Assembly: GCF_030656115.1 (NCBI RefSeq)
Contig: NZ_JAUSOO010000073.1
Coordinates: 62,001-126,000, forward strand
From: Hydrogenophaga sp.
Lineage (GTDB): Bacteria; Pseudomonadota; Gammaproteobacteria; Burkholderiales; Burkholderiaceae_C
DNA: 64,000 nucleotides
Direction: 5' to 3'
In this document: positions 1-8,793 of the stretch, piece by piece
Numbering within the stretch: position 1 is the first letter of the stretch
How the letters are laid out: every line of letters starts with the position of its first letter
Notes under the pieces: model-generated
The model's database searches: none
Told to the model about the DNA's origin: nothing
Seen by the model: the letters and a program-made list of their open reading frames with translations, nothing else
Position numbers and translations under genes: made by a program

Positions 1-519
1 GACGCGCGGTTCTCGCGCGGCGAACCCCAGGCCCAACGGGACCACGGCATCGAACGGCTCGATGTGCGCAAGTTCCAGGACAAGCGCTGGGCCACCCGTG
101 CCCGCCCCTGGGTGGACCGGCTCGCCTGTGCCTGGCTGATCCGCCGCTTCATCGACCCGCAGGCCCGCTTTGTCTGGCTGAGCGACCCAGCGGGTACCAC
201 GCCCGCGCCGCGCGGCGCGCTGGGCTTCGACTTTGACGGCGCCCGCTTCACCCACGTGGGCTCGCGTGTCTCCTTTGAGGTGTTGATCACGGCCTTTGGC
301 TTTGATGCAGACGCCCGGTTGCAGCGCATCGCCAGCGCCGTGCATTACCTGGACGCGGGGGGCATTCCGGTACCGGAAGCCGCCGGGCTGGAAAGCGTGT
401 TGGGTGGGCTGCGCGAACTGCATGCGCAAGACGATGCGCTGGCCGCAGCCGCAGCCGCCGTGTTTGACGCCTTGTACGCCGCGCCCACGCCCACGCCCTT
501 GACCGGAACCGCAACATGA
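1..519 (+). CDS. chrB: Chromate resistance protein ChrB (C-terminal part, 5' end outside window)
   Basis: The frame is open from the first base, so this is the 3' part of a longer gene; 172 residues are visible. The stretch FQDKRWATRARPWVDRLACA followed by AWLIRRFIDP is typical of the C-terminal domain of ChrB-type chromate resistance proteins. A GTG at 64 could start a shorter product, but the upstream codons also read well (RFSRGEPQ...HGIERLDV), so I treat the gene as truncated by the window. The stop overlaps the chrA start by four bases (ATGA), indicating co-translation with the transporter. In this family ChrB acts as a chromate-responsive regulator or accessory protein; which role applies here cannot be told from the fragment. 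Confidence 0.85.
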   Translation, partial: DARFSRGEPQAQRDHGIERLDVRKFQDKRWATRARPWVDRLACAWLIRRFIDPQARFVWLSDPAGTTPAPRGALGFDFDGARFTHVGSRVSFEVLITAFGFDADARLQRIASAVHYLDAGGIPVPEAAGLESVLGGLRELHAQDDALAAAAAAVFDALYAAPTPTPLTGTAT

Positions 520-1883
520 CCACCACCAACCCATCCGCTCCCGCGAGCACCGAACCACAGACTGTCCCCGCCGCAGTGAGCTTTGCTGAGGCCTTCCGCT
601 TCTGGCTCAAGCTCGGCTTCATCAGCTTTGGCGGCCCGGCCGGGCAGATTGCGATCATGCACACCGAGCTGGTGGAGCGCCGCCGCTGGATCAGCGAGCA
701 GCGTTTTCTGCACGCGCTGAATTACTGCATGCTGCTGCCCGGCCCGGAGGCGCAGCAACTGGCCATCTACATCGGCTGGCTGATGCACCGCACCTGGGGC
801 GGCATCGTGGCCGGTGCGCTGTTTGTGCTGCCCTCGCTGTTCATCCTGATCGCCTTGAGCTGGATCTACCTGCGCTTTGGCGACGTGCCGCTGGTGGCCG
901 GGCTCTTCTACGGGCTCAAGCCGGCCGTGACCGCGCTCGTGCTGCACGCCGCCCACCGCATCGGCACGCGGGCGCTGAAGAACCGCTGGATGTGGGGCAT
1001 CGCCGCCGCGTCCTTTGTGGCCATTTTTGCGTTCGACACACCGTTTCCCGCCATCGTGCTGGTCGCAGCGCTCATCGGTCACTTCGGTGCGCAGCGCTGG
1101 CCTGCCGTGTTTGCGCTGGGTGGCGGCCATGGCAGCGCCAAACAGGGCTATGGACCGGCCCTGATCGACGATCACACGCCCACGCCGGCCCACGCCCGTT
1201 TTTCGCGCAGCCACCTCGCCAGGGTGCTCGCGGTCGGCCTGGGCCTGTGGCTGCTCGCCATGGCGTTGCTGGTGGCCGTCAACGGCCTGCAGGGCACGCT
1301 CACGCTGATGGGCTGGTTCTTCACCAAGGCGGCGTTGCTCACCTTTGGCGGCGCCTACGCCGTGCTGCCCTACGTGTACCAGGGCGCGGTCGAGACCCAC
1401 CAGTGGCTCAGCGGCCCGCAGATGATCGACGGCCTGGCGCTGGGCGAGACCACCCCCGGTCCGCTCATCATGGTGGTGGCCTTTGTGGGCTTCGTGGGTG
1501 GCTGGTTCAAAGAAGTGCTCGGGCCCGACGCGCTGTTTCTCGGCGGTGCCTTGGCCGCCACGGTGGTGACGTTTTTCACCTTCCTGCCGTCGTTCGTGTT
1601 CATCTTGGCGGGTGGCCCGGTGGTCGAGGCCACCCACGGCAAGCTGGGCTTCACAGCGCCGCTGTCGGCCATCACGGCGGCGGTGGTGGGCGTGATCCTG
1701 AATCTGGCGATGTTTTTTGCGTACCACGTGCTGTGGCCGTTGGGCTTTGTCGGGCGCTTCGACACCGTGTCGGCCGTCATCGCCGCTGGCGCTGCGGTGG
1801 CGCTGTTTCGCTACCAGGTGGGCGTGATGCCCTTGCTCAGCGCCTGCGCGGTCGCCGGGCTGGTGGCCAGCCAGTGGTGGTGA
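516..1883 (+). CDS. chrA: Chromate efflux transporter ChrA
   Basis: 455-residue inner-membrane protein of the CHR family, which exports chromate. It has the two-fold repeat of the long ChrA proteins: the N-terminal half carries GFISFGGPAGQIA near residue 35 and the C-terminal half the matching LLTFGGAYAVLPYV near residue 280, each followed by several hydrophobic helices. Length fits the family (about 400-450). The ATG overlaps the chrB stop, so the pair is one operon. No regulatory site is visible because the operon start lies outside the window. The 146 bases after the stop hold nothing I can identify. Confidence 0.95.
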   Translation: MTTTNPSAPASTEPQTVPAAVSFAEAFRFWLKLGFISFGGPAGQIAIMHTELVERRRWISEQRFLHALNYCMLLPGPEAQQLAIYIGWLMHRTWGGIVAGALFVLPSLFILIALSWIYLRFGDVPLVAGLFYGLKPAVTALVLHAAHRIGTRALKNRWMWGIAAASFVAIFAFDTPFPAIVLVAALIGHFGAQRWPAVFALGGGHGSAKQGYGPALIDDHTPTPAHARFSRSHLARVLAVGLGLWLLAMALLVAVNGLQGTLTLMGWFFTKAALLTFGGAYAVLPYVYQGAVETHQWLSGPQMIDGLALGETTPGPLIMVVAFVGFVGGWFKEVLGPDALFLGGALAATVVTFFTFLPSFVFILAGGPVVEATHGKLGFTAPLSAITAAVVGVILNLAMFFAYHVLWPLGFVGRFDTVSAVIAAGAAVALFRYQVGVMPLLSACAVAGLVASQWW

Positions 1884-2029
1884 CGCACGTGGGCGAGCTG
1901 AGCAGCTTTGATGCCTTCATCGCCAAACACGCCTTGGACGAACCGCCGCTGCAACAGCGTGCCACCACGGTGGCGATGCCGACACCTCGCGCCGCAGTCG
2001 GTCGGGATGTACGCGGTTTCGCACCCGTT

Positions 2030-2935
2030 TCATTTGGATTCTTGTTGGGGTTGGGATTTGAAAACGGGCGCATCTGCCAACGCCTTCGCGCTGTAGGGTC
2101 GGCGGTTGATGGCGTAGTCGGTGATCGGCCCTTTGAAGGGCAAGCTCAGCAGGCCCGGCAGCCGCGCCACCTCGTGCGGGTCGGTGTGGTCGCGAATGCC
2201 GATGGTCATGCCCCGTTGCCCCGCGCGCGGTTGCTCGCGGTAGGTGCCGAATAACCGGTCCCACCAGGTCAGGTTGAAGCCGAAATTGCTGTTGCTTTCG
2301 TCGTCTTCCACCGAGTGGTGTACGCGGTGCATGTCCGGCGTCACCATGAACCAGCGCAACACCCGGTCCACCCGCGCGGGCAGGCGGATGTTGCCGTGGT
2401 TGAACATGGCGCAGGCGCTGAGCAGCACCTCAAACACCAGCACCGCCAGCACCGGAGCGCCCAACAGCGCGATGGTCGCGAACTTGATGCCCATGGACAG
2501 CACGATCTCCAGTGGGTGAAAGCGCGCCCCGGTGGTCAGGTCGTAGTCCACATCGGCATGGTGCACCCGGTGCAACCGCCACAGCGCGGGCACGGCATGC
2601 ACCATCACATGCTGCAGCCAAATCGCAAAATCCATCGCCACCACCGCCAGCGGCACGGCCAGCCAGAACGGCACGGCATACAGGTTCAGCAAGCCCCAGC
2701 CCCGCTCGGCGGCCAGCGCTGCCATGCCCACAGCCGCCACCGGAAACACCCATCGAACCACCACCGTGTTCAGCAGCACCAGCCCCAGGTTGGCCGTCCA
2801 GCGCTGCTTTCGGCTCAACAGCAGGGCGCGGCGCGGCGACGCTGTTTCCCACAGCGCCACCAGTGCAAACACCGCCACAAAAAAACCGATGCGGACCAGC
2901 GGCTCGTTGGCCATCACCCAGATTTCGAATGCCAT
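2030..2935 (-). CDS. Sterol desaturase / fatty acid hydroxylase family membrane protein
   Basis: 301-residue integral membrane protein with the histidine clusters of the di-iron hydroxylase superfamily: HVMVH (109-113), HRVHH (122-126), an isolated NHGN (His180) and HRVHH (203-207). Hydrophobic helices lie around 12-30, 48-72 and 88-106. The substrate is unknown; members of this family hydroxylate or desaturate lipids. I chose the ATG with a GGGAGA Shine-Dalgarno about 8 bases upstream; another ATG seven codons earlier (at 2956) overlaps the stop of the ArsR-rhodanese gene as TGATG and could also be used. Either way the two genes form one leftward operon, so the enzyme is probably under control of that regulator. 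Confidence 0.85.
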   Translation of the reverse strand: MAFEIWVMANEPLVRIGFFVAVFALVALWETASPRRALLLSRKQRWTANLGLVLLNTVVVRWVFPVAAVGMAALAAERGWGLLNLYAVPFWLAVPLAVVAMDFAIWLQHVMVHAVPALWRLHRVHHADVDYDLTTGARFHPLEIVLSMGIKFATIALLGAPVLAVLVFEVLLSACAMFNHGNIRLPARVDRVLRWFMVTPDMHRVHHSVEDDESNSNFGFNLTWWDRLFGTYREQPRAGQRGMTIGIRDHTDPHEVARLPGLLSLPFKGPITDYAINRRPYSAKALADAPVFKSQPQQESK

Positions 2936-2955
2936 ACCGGTTTCTCCCAGGTTCA

Positions 2956-3615
2956 TCAAACCGCCAACGCCAGCCCGGCCGCCTGCCACTCGCTCACGCC
3001 GTCCAGCATCTTGCGCGCCTGGAATCCCTCGGCCCGCAACAGCGCCACCGCCTCGTCCGACATCAGGCAAAAAGGCCCCCGGCAATACGCCACGATCTCG
3101 CGGTCTTTGGGCAAGGCGGCCAGGCGCTGGCGCAGCTCGTCCAGCGGCACGCTGCGCGCATGCGGCAGGTGGGCCGTGTCGTATTCGTGCGCGGGCCGCA
3201 CATCAATCACCACCACCTCGCCGCGCCGCGCCTGCGCCATCAAGGTCTTGCGGTCCAGCGGCGTCAGCCGCTCAGGCGTGTTCACCAACTGCGCAAAAGC
3301 CCGCTGAAACTCCAGCAAATGGGCCTCAGCCACCGCGCGCAACTGCACACCCAGCACCGCCACATCGGCCCCCGTGAGCCGGTACACCACGAACTTGCCC
3401 TCGCGCCGGCCTTCCACCAGCCGCGCCTCGCGCAGCGCCTTCAGGTGCGCGCTGGTCAGCTTCATGTCAATGCCCAGTTGCTGCGCCAGCGCGTCCACGG
3501 TCTGCTCGCCCTGCGCCAGCACCTCCAGCAGCTCCAGCCGCTTCGGGCTGGACAAGGCCTTGCCCATGCGGGCCACTTGCTCGTACAGAGCCGATTTCAA
3601 CGTGCGTTCGTTCAT
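2956..3615 (-). CDS. ArsR-family regulator fused to a rhodanese domain
   Basis: 219 residues. The N-terminal part (about 10-90) is an ArsR/SmtB winged helix (SSPKRLELLEVLAQGEQTV, then an HLKALREARLV recognition region). The C-terminal part (about 117-216) is a rhodanese domain with active-site loop CRGPFC (Cys178-Cys183), so the sulphur-accepting cysteine is intact. Related ArsR-rhodanese proteins sense or handle reactive sulphur or redox signals; that is family knowledge, not shown here. It is the first gene of a two-gene operon with the sterol-desaturase-like gene, and its start abuts a perfect inverted repeat that should be its own operator. Confidence 0.9.
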   Translation of the reverse strand: MNERTLKSALYEQVARMGKALSSPKRLELLEVLAQGEQTVDALAQQLGIDMKLTSAHLKALREARLVEGRREGKFVVYRLTGADVAVLGVQLRAVAEAHLLEFQRAFAQLVNTPERLTPLDRKTLMAQARRGEVVVIDVRPAHEYDTAHLPHARSVPLDELRQRLAALPKDREIVAYCRGPFCLMSDEAVALLRAEGFQARKMLDGVSEWQAAGLALAV

Positions 3616-3647
3616 GACTACAATCCAATGATCGTTAGATTGTAGTC
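3616..3647. promoter_or_regulatory. Inverted-repeat operator of the ArsR-rhodanese gene
   Basis: GACTACAATC and GATTGTAGTC form a perfect 10-base inverted repeat around a 12-base spacer. The left arm touches the ATG of the ArsR-rhodanese gene and the right arm lies 24 bases before the rightward TonB-like gene. Spacing and AT-rich arms fit a dimeric ArsR-type winged-helix repressor, so autorepression is likely; it may also affect the divergent gene. Confidence 0.7.
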
Positions 3648-3671
3648 AATGTATGTTCCATCCATCCGCCC

Positions 3672-4547
3672 ATGGCTGACCCGCACGAAAAACCGCACCG
3701 GCGCTGGGCCATGGGTTTGGCGGTGCTGCTGCACCTGGCCGCAGCCGGGCTGATCATGCTGGCGCCCAACCCGGCCCTGCGCAAACCTGTGCCGCCGCCC
3801 GAAGACACCGTTGTCTACCTGGTTGAACCCCCACCCGCCGAACCGCCCCAGGTAAAACCCGAGCCACCCGAGCCACCCGAGCCAGCGCCACCGCCAGCCC
3901 CTGTTGCGCCCGACCTGTCCACCGCCAGCGCCAGCGCCCCCGAGCCCGCCGAACCCCAGCCCGGCCCGGCTTACATGGACGCGCCGCCCGCACCCAGCGC
4001 CCAAGAATGGGCGCAGGCCGCCACCTACACGCTCAAAAACAGCAAGCGCTACCGCTACCACTGGGGTCAACACGTGCGCAGCCTGATGGGCACCGCCTTT
4101 GAGGGCGCCGAACAAGGCGCCGTGCGCTTTCGCATCGAAGTGGCGCCCAGCGGCCAAATCGCCCAGCTCGACACCCTGTGGACCACCTCGCCCGCCGTCG
4201 AACAACGCGCCCGCCAGGCCGTGCAGGCCATGCCGCCGCTGCCGCCCACCCCCAATGGCAAGCCCCTGGTGTTTGAGAAAACCATTGTGTTTGACGCCTT
4301 CACCACCGAAACCCCGCCGCTGTACAAAAACGACTGCGAGCCCGACCCGCCGCAACACGGCAACCGCTTTGTGTGGGACGGCCGCTCACCCCAGACCGCC
4401 GCCACCGCAGAGCCGCCCACCGAAAAACTCGACCCCATCGCCTACGCCGAATGCCTCAAACAGCTGCCCCAAGACAGCATCGAAGCCGAAGCCGCCAGCG
4501 ACGAACGCCAGCAAAAACAATGGGCCTCGCCTATGCTGGGGCGCTGA
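3672..4547 (+). CDS. TonB-like periplasm-spanning protein (energy transducer TonB family)
   Basis: 291 residues with a TonB-like plan: a short cytoplasmic start (ADPHEKPHRR), one membrane helix at about 13-32, then a long Pro/Glu-rich rod (about 38-105, with PPEPPEP repeats). The C-terminal region (about 120-215: VRFRIEVAPSGQIAQLDTLW ... VEQRARQAVQAMPPLPP) resembles the beta-alpha fold of TonB/TolA C termini. Residues 215-291 are polar with two cysteines and are not typical of TonB. No exbB/exbD or receptor gene is nearby, so its partner is unknown. It is divergent from the ArsR-rhodanese gene and may share its operator region. Confidence 0.6.
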   Translation: MADPHEKPHRRWAMGLAVLLHLAAAGLIMLAPNPALRKPVPPPEDTVVYLVEPPPAEPPQVKPEPPEPPEPAPPPAPVAPDLSTASASAPEPAEPQPGPAYMDAPPAPSAQEWAQAATYTLKNSKRYRYHWGQHVRSLMGTAFEGAEQGAVRFRIEVAPSGQIAQLDTLWTTSPAVEQRARQAVQAMPPLPPTPNGKPLVFEKTIVFDAFTTETPPLYKNDCEPDPPQHGNRFVWDGRSPQTAATAEPPTEKLDPIAYAECLKQLPQDSIEAEAASDERQQKQWASPMLGR

Positions 4548-4587
4548 GGAGGCGGCGGTCCGCTTGGGTGTCCGGTGTGGCGTGTCT

Positions 4588-4631
4588 TACCCCTTCCCCC
4601 GCTGGGGGAAGGTTGGGATGGGGGCAAGCGT
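4588..4631. repeat. REP-like palindromic hairpin, copy 1 (intergenic)
   Basis: CCTTCCCCC (4592-4600), loop GCT, GGGGGAAGG (4604-4612) is a perfect 9-base stem, followed by the G-rich tail TTGGGATGGGGGC. A second copy with one compensated base pair lies inside the restriction-methylation gene. Lying after the TonB-like gene it may also act as a transcript-end hairpin, but no T-run follows. Confidence 0.65.
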
Positions 4632-4738
4632 GGGATCACAGCCTCATATGACAGAAACCGCTGTTCAGCTGCCCAGGATAAGCCCCCACCCCCCGTGGCG
4701 TCAGTCAGACAGCCCAACTGCCCCCTATCATTCCCCGC

Positions 4739-7700
4739 ATGCAAAACCCCAGCCCCCCAGGGACCCCCACCCCCGCCGACAGCGCTGTCACCGCTGCCGC
4801 CACAGAAGCCGCCCAGGCCTTCATCCAGCGCTGGCACGGCGTGGCCGCTTCCGAGCTGGCCACCTCGCAAAGTTTTGTCATCGAACTCTGTGCGTTGCTG
4901 GGCGTGGAGCCGCCCACGCACGAACCGCATTACCAGTTCGAGCGCCCCATCACCTTCCAGCACGGCGACGGCAGCACCAGCGCGGGCCGGGTGGACTGCT
5001 ACAGGCGCGGCCACTTTGTGTGGGAGAGCAAAAAGCTCAAACCCGGCGCCCAAGCCCAACGCAGCGGCACCACCACCAAAGCCTTTGACGACGCCCTGCT
5101 CAAAGCCCGCCAGCAGGCCGAAAACTACGCCCGAGCCCTGCCCGCATCGGAGGGGCGCCCGCCCTTTGTGGTGGTGGTGGACGTGGGCCATGTCATTGAG
5201 CTGTACGCCGAATTCACCCGCAGCGGTGCCACCTACACCCCGTTTCCCGACCCGCGCAGCCACCGCATCCGCCTGGCGCAACTGGCCGACCCGGCCATCC
5301 GCGCGCGGCTCCAGGCGCTGTGGACCGACCCGCTCAGCCTCGACCCCTCGCGCATCAGCGCCAAAGTCACCCGCGCCGTGGCCGCCGAGCTGGCCGAGCT
5401 GGCCAAAAGCCTGGAAGCCGCCGGCCACCGCCCCGAGCCCGTGGCCGCCTTCCTCACCCGCTGCCTGTTCAGCATGTTTGCCGAAGACGTGGGCCTGCTG
5501 CCCACCGCCGGCACCGAACGCCAAGGCAGCTTCGTCCACCTGCTCAAGCAATACCGCGAACAGCCCACCACCCTGGCGCAAATGCTCAAGGTGTTTTGGG
5601 CCGGCATGGACGTGGGCGGCTTCAACGCCGCCATTGCGCAAGACGTGTTGCGCTTCAACGGCAAGCTCTTCAAAGGCGCGGGCACCGACGGCTACACCCT
5701 GCCGCTCACCACCGCGCAAATCGACGGCCTGCTGCGCGCGGCCAGCGCCAACTGGCAAGAGGTGGAGCCTGCCATCTTCGGCACCCTGCTGGAACGCGCC
5801 CTCGACCCCACCGAGCGCCACGCCCTGGGCGCTCACTACACGCCGCGCGCCTATGTGGAGCGCCTGGTGTTGCCCACCGTGGTGGAGCCGCTGCGCGCCG
5901 ACTGGGCCAACGCCCAGGCCGCCGCCGTGCTGCTGGCGCGCGAGGCCGACGAACTGGACGGCAAGAAACGCGAAGCCAAGCTGGAAGAAGCCCGCGCCGA
6001 GCTGCGCCGCTTTCACCACCAGCTGTGCACCACCCGCGTGCTGGACCCGGCCTGCGGCAGCGGCAACTTTTTGTATGTGACGCTGGAGCATTTGAAGCGG
6101 CTGGAAGGCGAGGTGATGAACCAGCTCGAAGCCATGGGCCAGACGCAGGACAAGCTGGGCCTGGAGGGCGAAACCGTCACGCTGCAGCAGCTGCGCGGCA
6201 TTGAACTGAACCAGCGCGCCGCCGCGCTGGCCGAGCTGGTGCTGTGGATCGGCTGGCTGCAATGGCATGTGCGCACGCGGGGCCTGGCCAGCGTGGCCGA
6301 GCCGGTGGTGCACGACTACGGCAACATCGAAAACCGCGACGCCGTGCTGGCCTACGACCGGGCCGAACCGGCGCTGGACGCCGATGGGAAAACCATCACC
6401 CGCTGGGACGGTGTGACGTTCAAGACGCACCCCGTCACCGGCGAAGCCGTGCCCGACGAGGCGGCGCAGGTGGTGCAGTGGCGCTATGTGAACCCACGCC
6501 CCGCCGAGTGGCCGGAGGCCACATTCATCGTGGGGAATCCGCCGTTCATTGGTGCGGGTGCCATGCGCGCTGCGCTGGGCGACGGCTATGCGCAAACGCT
6601 GCGCGCTGCGTGGCCCGATGTGCCCGAAAGCGCCGATCTGGTCATGTACTGGTGGCACAAGGCGGCCTGCCAAGTGCGTGCGGGCCGCGCGCGGTGTTTT
6701 GGTCTTATCACCACCAACAGCCTGCGGCAAACCTTCAACCGGCGCGTGGTGCAACTGGCGCTGGACGGAACCCAGACAGCAGCCACCGCGGCCTCAGCCG
6801 GAGCGGGCCATGCCGGCCTGCCTGCGTTGTCGCTGGTCTACGCCATTCCCGACCACCCTTGGGTCGATGGTGCCAACGGTGCTGCCGTGCGCATTGCCAT
6901 GACCGTGGGCGTGCCCGGCCTGCAAGAGGGCCGATTGCTGAGCGTGACCGACGAGCGCGAAGGGCACGACGGCGAAGTCGCCGTGACACTGGCCGAACGC
7001 ACCGGCCTGCTGCATGCCGATTTGCGCATCGGTGCCAACGTGGCGAATGCCAGAACCCTGTGCGCCAACCTCGGAATTTCTTCCCCTGGCGTCAAGCTGC
7101 ACGGCGCAGGCTTCATCGTCACCCGCCAAGAGGCCGCTGTCTTGCTCCCTCCCCCTCTGGGGGAGGGCGGGGGTGGGGGCACGCCCGCCAAGGAGCTCCT
7201 CATCCGCGAATACCGCAACGGCCGCGACCTCATGGCCACGCCGCGCGACGTGCTGGTCATCGACGCATTCGGCCTGAGCGCCGAGCAATTGCGCGAACGT
7301 TTTCCGGCGGTTTTTCAATGGCTGGTGGAGCGGGTGAAGCCCGAACGCGACCAGAACAACCGAGCCACTTACCGCGACAACTGGTGGTTGTTCGGCGAGC
7401 CACGCAAAGACTTTCGACCGGCACTCCATGGTTTGCCCCGTTACATCGCCACCGTCGAAACCGCCAAGCACCGCACGTTCCAGTTTCTCGATGCGAGTGT
7501 TTTGCCCGACAACATGCTCATCGCCATCGCGTCGAATGATGCTGCGTGGCTGGGCGTGCTGTCGAGTCAGGTGCATGTCGAATGGGCGCTCGCCGCAGGC
7601 GGTCGCCTCGGCGTCGGCAACGACCCGCGCTACAACAAATCCCGTTGCTTCGAACCCTTCCCCTTCCCCCACGAAGACACCGGCCTCACCCCCGCCCTCA

Positions 7701-8521
7701 CCGAGCGCATCCGCAGCCTGGCCGAACAGCTCGACGCCCACCGCAAGGCGCGGCAGGCGGCCCACGAGAGCGTCACGCTCACGGGCCTGTACAACGTGCT
7801 GGAGAAGCTGCGCAAGGGCGAAGCGCTCACCGCCAAAGACAAAACCCTGCACGAACAAGGCCTGGTGAGCGTGCTGCAAAGCCTGCACGACGGGCTGGAC
7901 GCCGCCGTGTTGCAGGCCTACGGCTGGAGCGACCTGGGTGCGGTGCCGTGGCGCGACGAAGCCGCCCGCGCCGCGTGGACCGAAACCCTGCTGGAGCGGT
8001 TGGTGGCGCTGAACGCCCAACGCGCCGCCGAAGAAGCCGCCGGCACCGTGCGCTGGCTGCGCCCCGAGTTCCAGGACCCGGCACGCCGCGCGGCGGCGGC
8101 ACAAGCGGCCGAGCAAGCGGCGAACCAGGCCGCCGCTGAAGCGGGCGCCCCGGCCGCCACCGCCGTGCCGCAGCAAAGCGGCATCGACGGCGTGGAGTCG
8201 AAAGCCGACGCCACCGCCCGCGCGGCCCAAGCGCAGGCCGCTGACACCGCTGAGGCCACAGCCACCAACGGCGAGACCGGTGCAGCGGTCGCGCCCCTGG
8301 CCGCTGTGGCGCCGTCGGCCCAGCCCTGGCCCAGCAGCCTGCCCGAGCAGGTGCGCGCCGTGGCCCAGTTGCTCAGCGCCAGCCCCGCGCCGCTGCCCCT
8401 GCCCGCCATCGAAGCCCGCTTCAAAGGCAAAGGCCCCTGGAAGAAAGGCCTGCCCCGCATTCTGGAAACCCTGGAAGCCCTGGGCCGCGCGCGGCAAGAG
8501 GGCGGCGGCTGGCGGGGGTGA
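4739..8521 (+). CDS. MmeI-like bifunctional restriction endonuclease / adenine-specific DNA methyltransferase
   Basis: 1,260 residues with the plan of single-chain type II (IIL/IIG) enzymes of the MmeI kind. The N-terminal nuclease has Asp86, then nine residues, then Glu96-Ser-Lys98, matching the D-X9-E-X-K motif of MmeI. A helical linker leads to the gamma-class N6-adenine methylase: motif [10 protein letters not shown] (from about 436) and motif IV NPPF (600-603). The rest should hold target recognition. The protein is longer than MmeI (919), with an Ala-rich stretch (about 1090-1180) and a basic end ([20 protein letters not shown]). An in-frame REP-like hairpin adds the Gly/Pro segment at about 802-816, which may affect activity. 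No separate modification or specificity gene is present, as expected for this class. Confidence 0.85.
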   Translation: MQNPSPPGTPTPADSAVTAAATEAAQAFIQRWHGVAASELATSQSFVIELCALLGVEPPTHEPHYQFERPITFQHGDGSTSAGRVDCYRRGHFVWESKKLKPGAQAQRSGTTTKAFDDALLKARQQAENYARALPASEGRPPFVVVVDVGHVIELYAEFTRSGATYTPFPDPRSHRIRLAQLADPAIRARLQALWTDPLSLDPSRISAKVTRAVAAELAELAKSLEAAGHRPEPVAAFLTRCLFSMFAEDVGLLPTAGTERQGSFVHLLKQYREQPTTLAQMLKVFWAGMDVGGFNAAIAQDVLRFNGKLFKGAGTDGYTLPLTTAQIDGLLRAASANWQEVEPAIFGTLLERALDPTERHALGAHYTPRAYVERLVLPTVVEPLRADWANAQAAAVLLAREADELDGKKREAKLEEARAELRRFHHQLCTTRVLDPACGSGNFLYVTLEHLKRLEGEVMNQLEAMGQTQDKLGLEGETVTLQQLRGIELNQRAAALAELVLWIGWLQWHVRTRGLASVAEPVVHDYGNIENRDAVLAYDRAEPALDADGKTITRWDGVTFKTHPVTGEAVPDEAAQVVQWRYVNPRPAEWPEATFIVGNPPFIGAGAMRAALGDGYAQTLRAAWPDVPESADLVMYWWHKAACQVRAGRARCFGLITTNSLRQTFNRRVVQLALDGTQTAATAASAGAGHAGLPALSLVYAIPDHPWVDGANGAAVRIAMTVGVPGLQEGRLLSVTDEREGHDGEVAVTLAERTGLLHADLRIGANVANARTLCANLGISSPGVKLHGAGFIVTRQEAAVLLPPPLGEGGGGGTPAKELLIREYRNGRDLMATPRDVLVIDAFGLSAEQLRERFPAVFQWLVERVKPERDQNNRATYRDNWWLFGEPRKDFRPALHGLPRYIATVETAKHRTFQFLDASVLPDNMLIAIASNDAAWLGVLSSQVHVEWALAAGGRLGVGNDPRYNKSRCFEPFPFPHEDTGLTPALTERIRSLAEQLDAHRKARQAAHESVTLTGLYNVLEKLRKGEALTAKDKTLHEQGLVSVLQSLHDGLDAAVLQAYGWSDLGAVPWRDEAARAAWTETLLERLVALNAQRAAEEAAGTVRWLRPEFQDPARRAAAAQAAEQAANQAAAEAGAPAATAVPQQSGIDGVESKADATARAAQAQAADTAEATATNGETGAAVAPLAAVAPSAQPWPSSLPEQVRAVAQLLSASPAPLPLPAIEARFKGKGPWKKGLPRILETLEALGRARQEGGGWRG
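7147..7181. repeat. REP-like palindromic hairpin, copy 2 (in frame inside the MmeI-like gene)
   Basis: CCCTCCCCC, loop TCT, GGGGGAGGG (7147-7167) is a perfect 9-base stem followed by CGGGGGTGGGGGCA, the same layout as the intergenic copy 2.5 kb upstream. It is read through in frame as [13 protein letters not shown], a low-complexity segment unlike the flanking protein, within the presumed target-recognition region. Confidence 0.7.
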
Positions 8522-8569
8522 GGTTTTTGGGGGCTGGGTGGTGTGACAGCGCTGCACACCCGAAGAGGT

Positions 8570-8642
8570 GTCTCACACCCCCGCGTCATACGTCCGAAAC
8601 GCTACCGGGCTGAACGTCCGGTGACTCCATGCTGTGTGAGAC
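8570..8642. repeat. Long-range inverted repeat in the gap after the MmeI-like gene
   Basis: GTCTCACAC (8570-8578) and GTGTGAGAC (8634-8642) are perfect complements 55 bases apart. Just upstream ACACC/GGTGT can pair over a six-base loop. The 272-base gap holds no gene; it could end the restriction transcript or precede the binding-protein gene. No T-tract is present. Confidence 0.4.
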
Positions 8643-8793
8643 GCCGCCATTGTGGCAGGCCGTTCGGGCGACGGCCACCACAGCGTAGAAACCCCTAATG
8701 GTATGCCCCATGGAGTAACACTACGTCTGGCGCACCGGGTGCCGCAGCGTCTACGCTTGCCTTCCTGCCACGGAACACAAACGAAGGACAAGC

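Noticed and set aside
1884..2029. Possible short gene after chrA
   Set aside because: A short open stretch exists but has no ribosome site, no family resemblance and ends in the overlap with the desaturase gene.
4442..6754. 770-codon open frame on the - strand
   Set aside because: Antisense to the TonB-like and MmeI-like genes; no recognisable motif.
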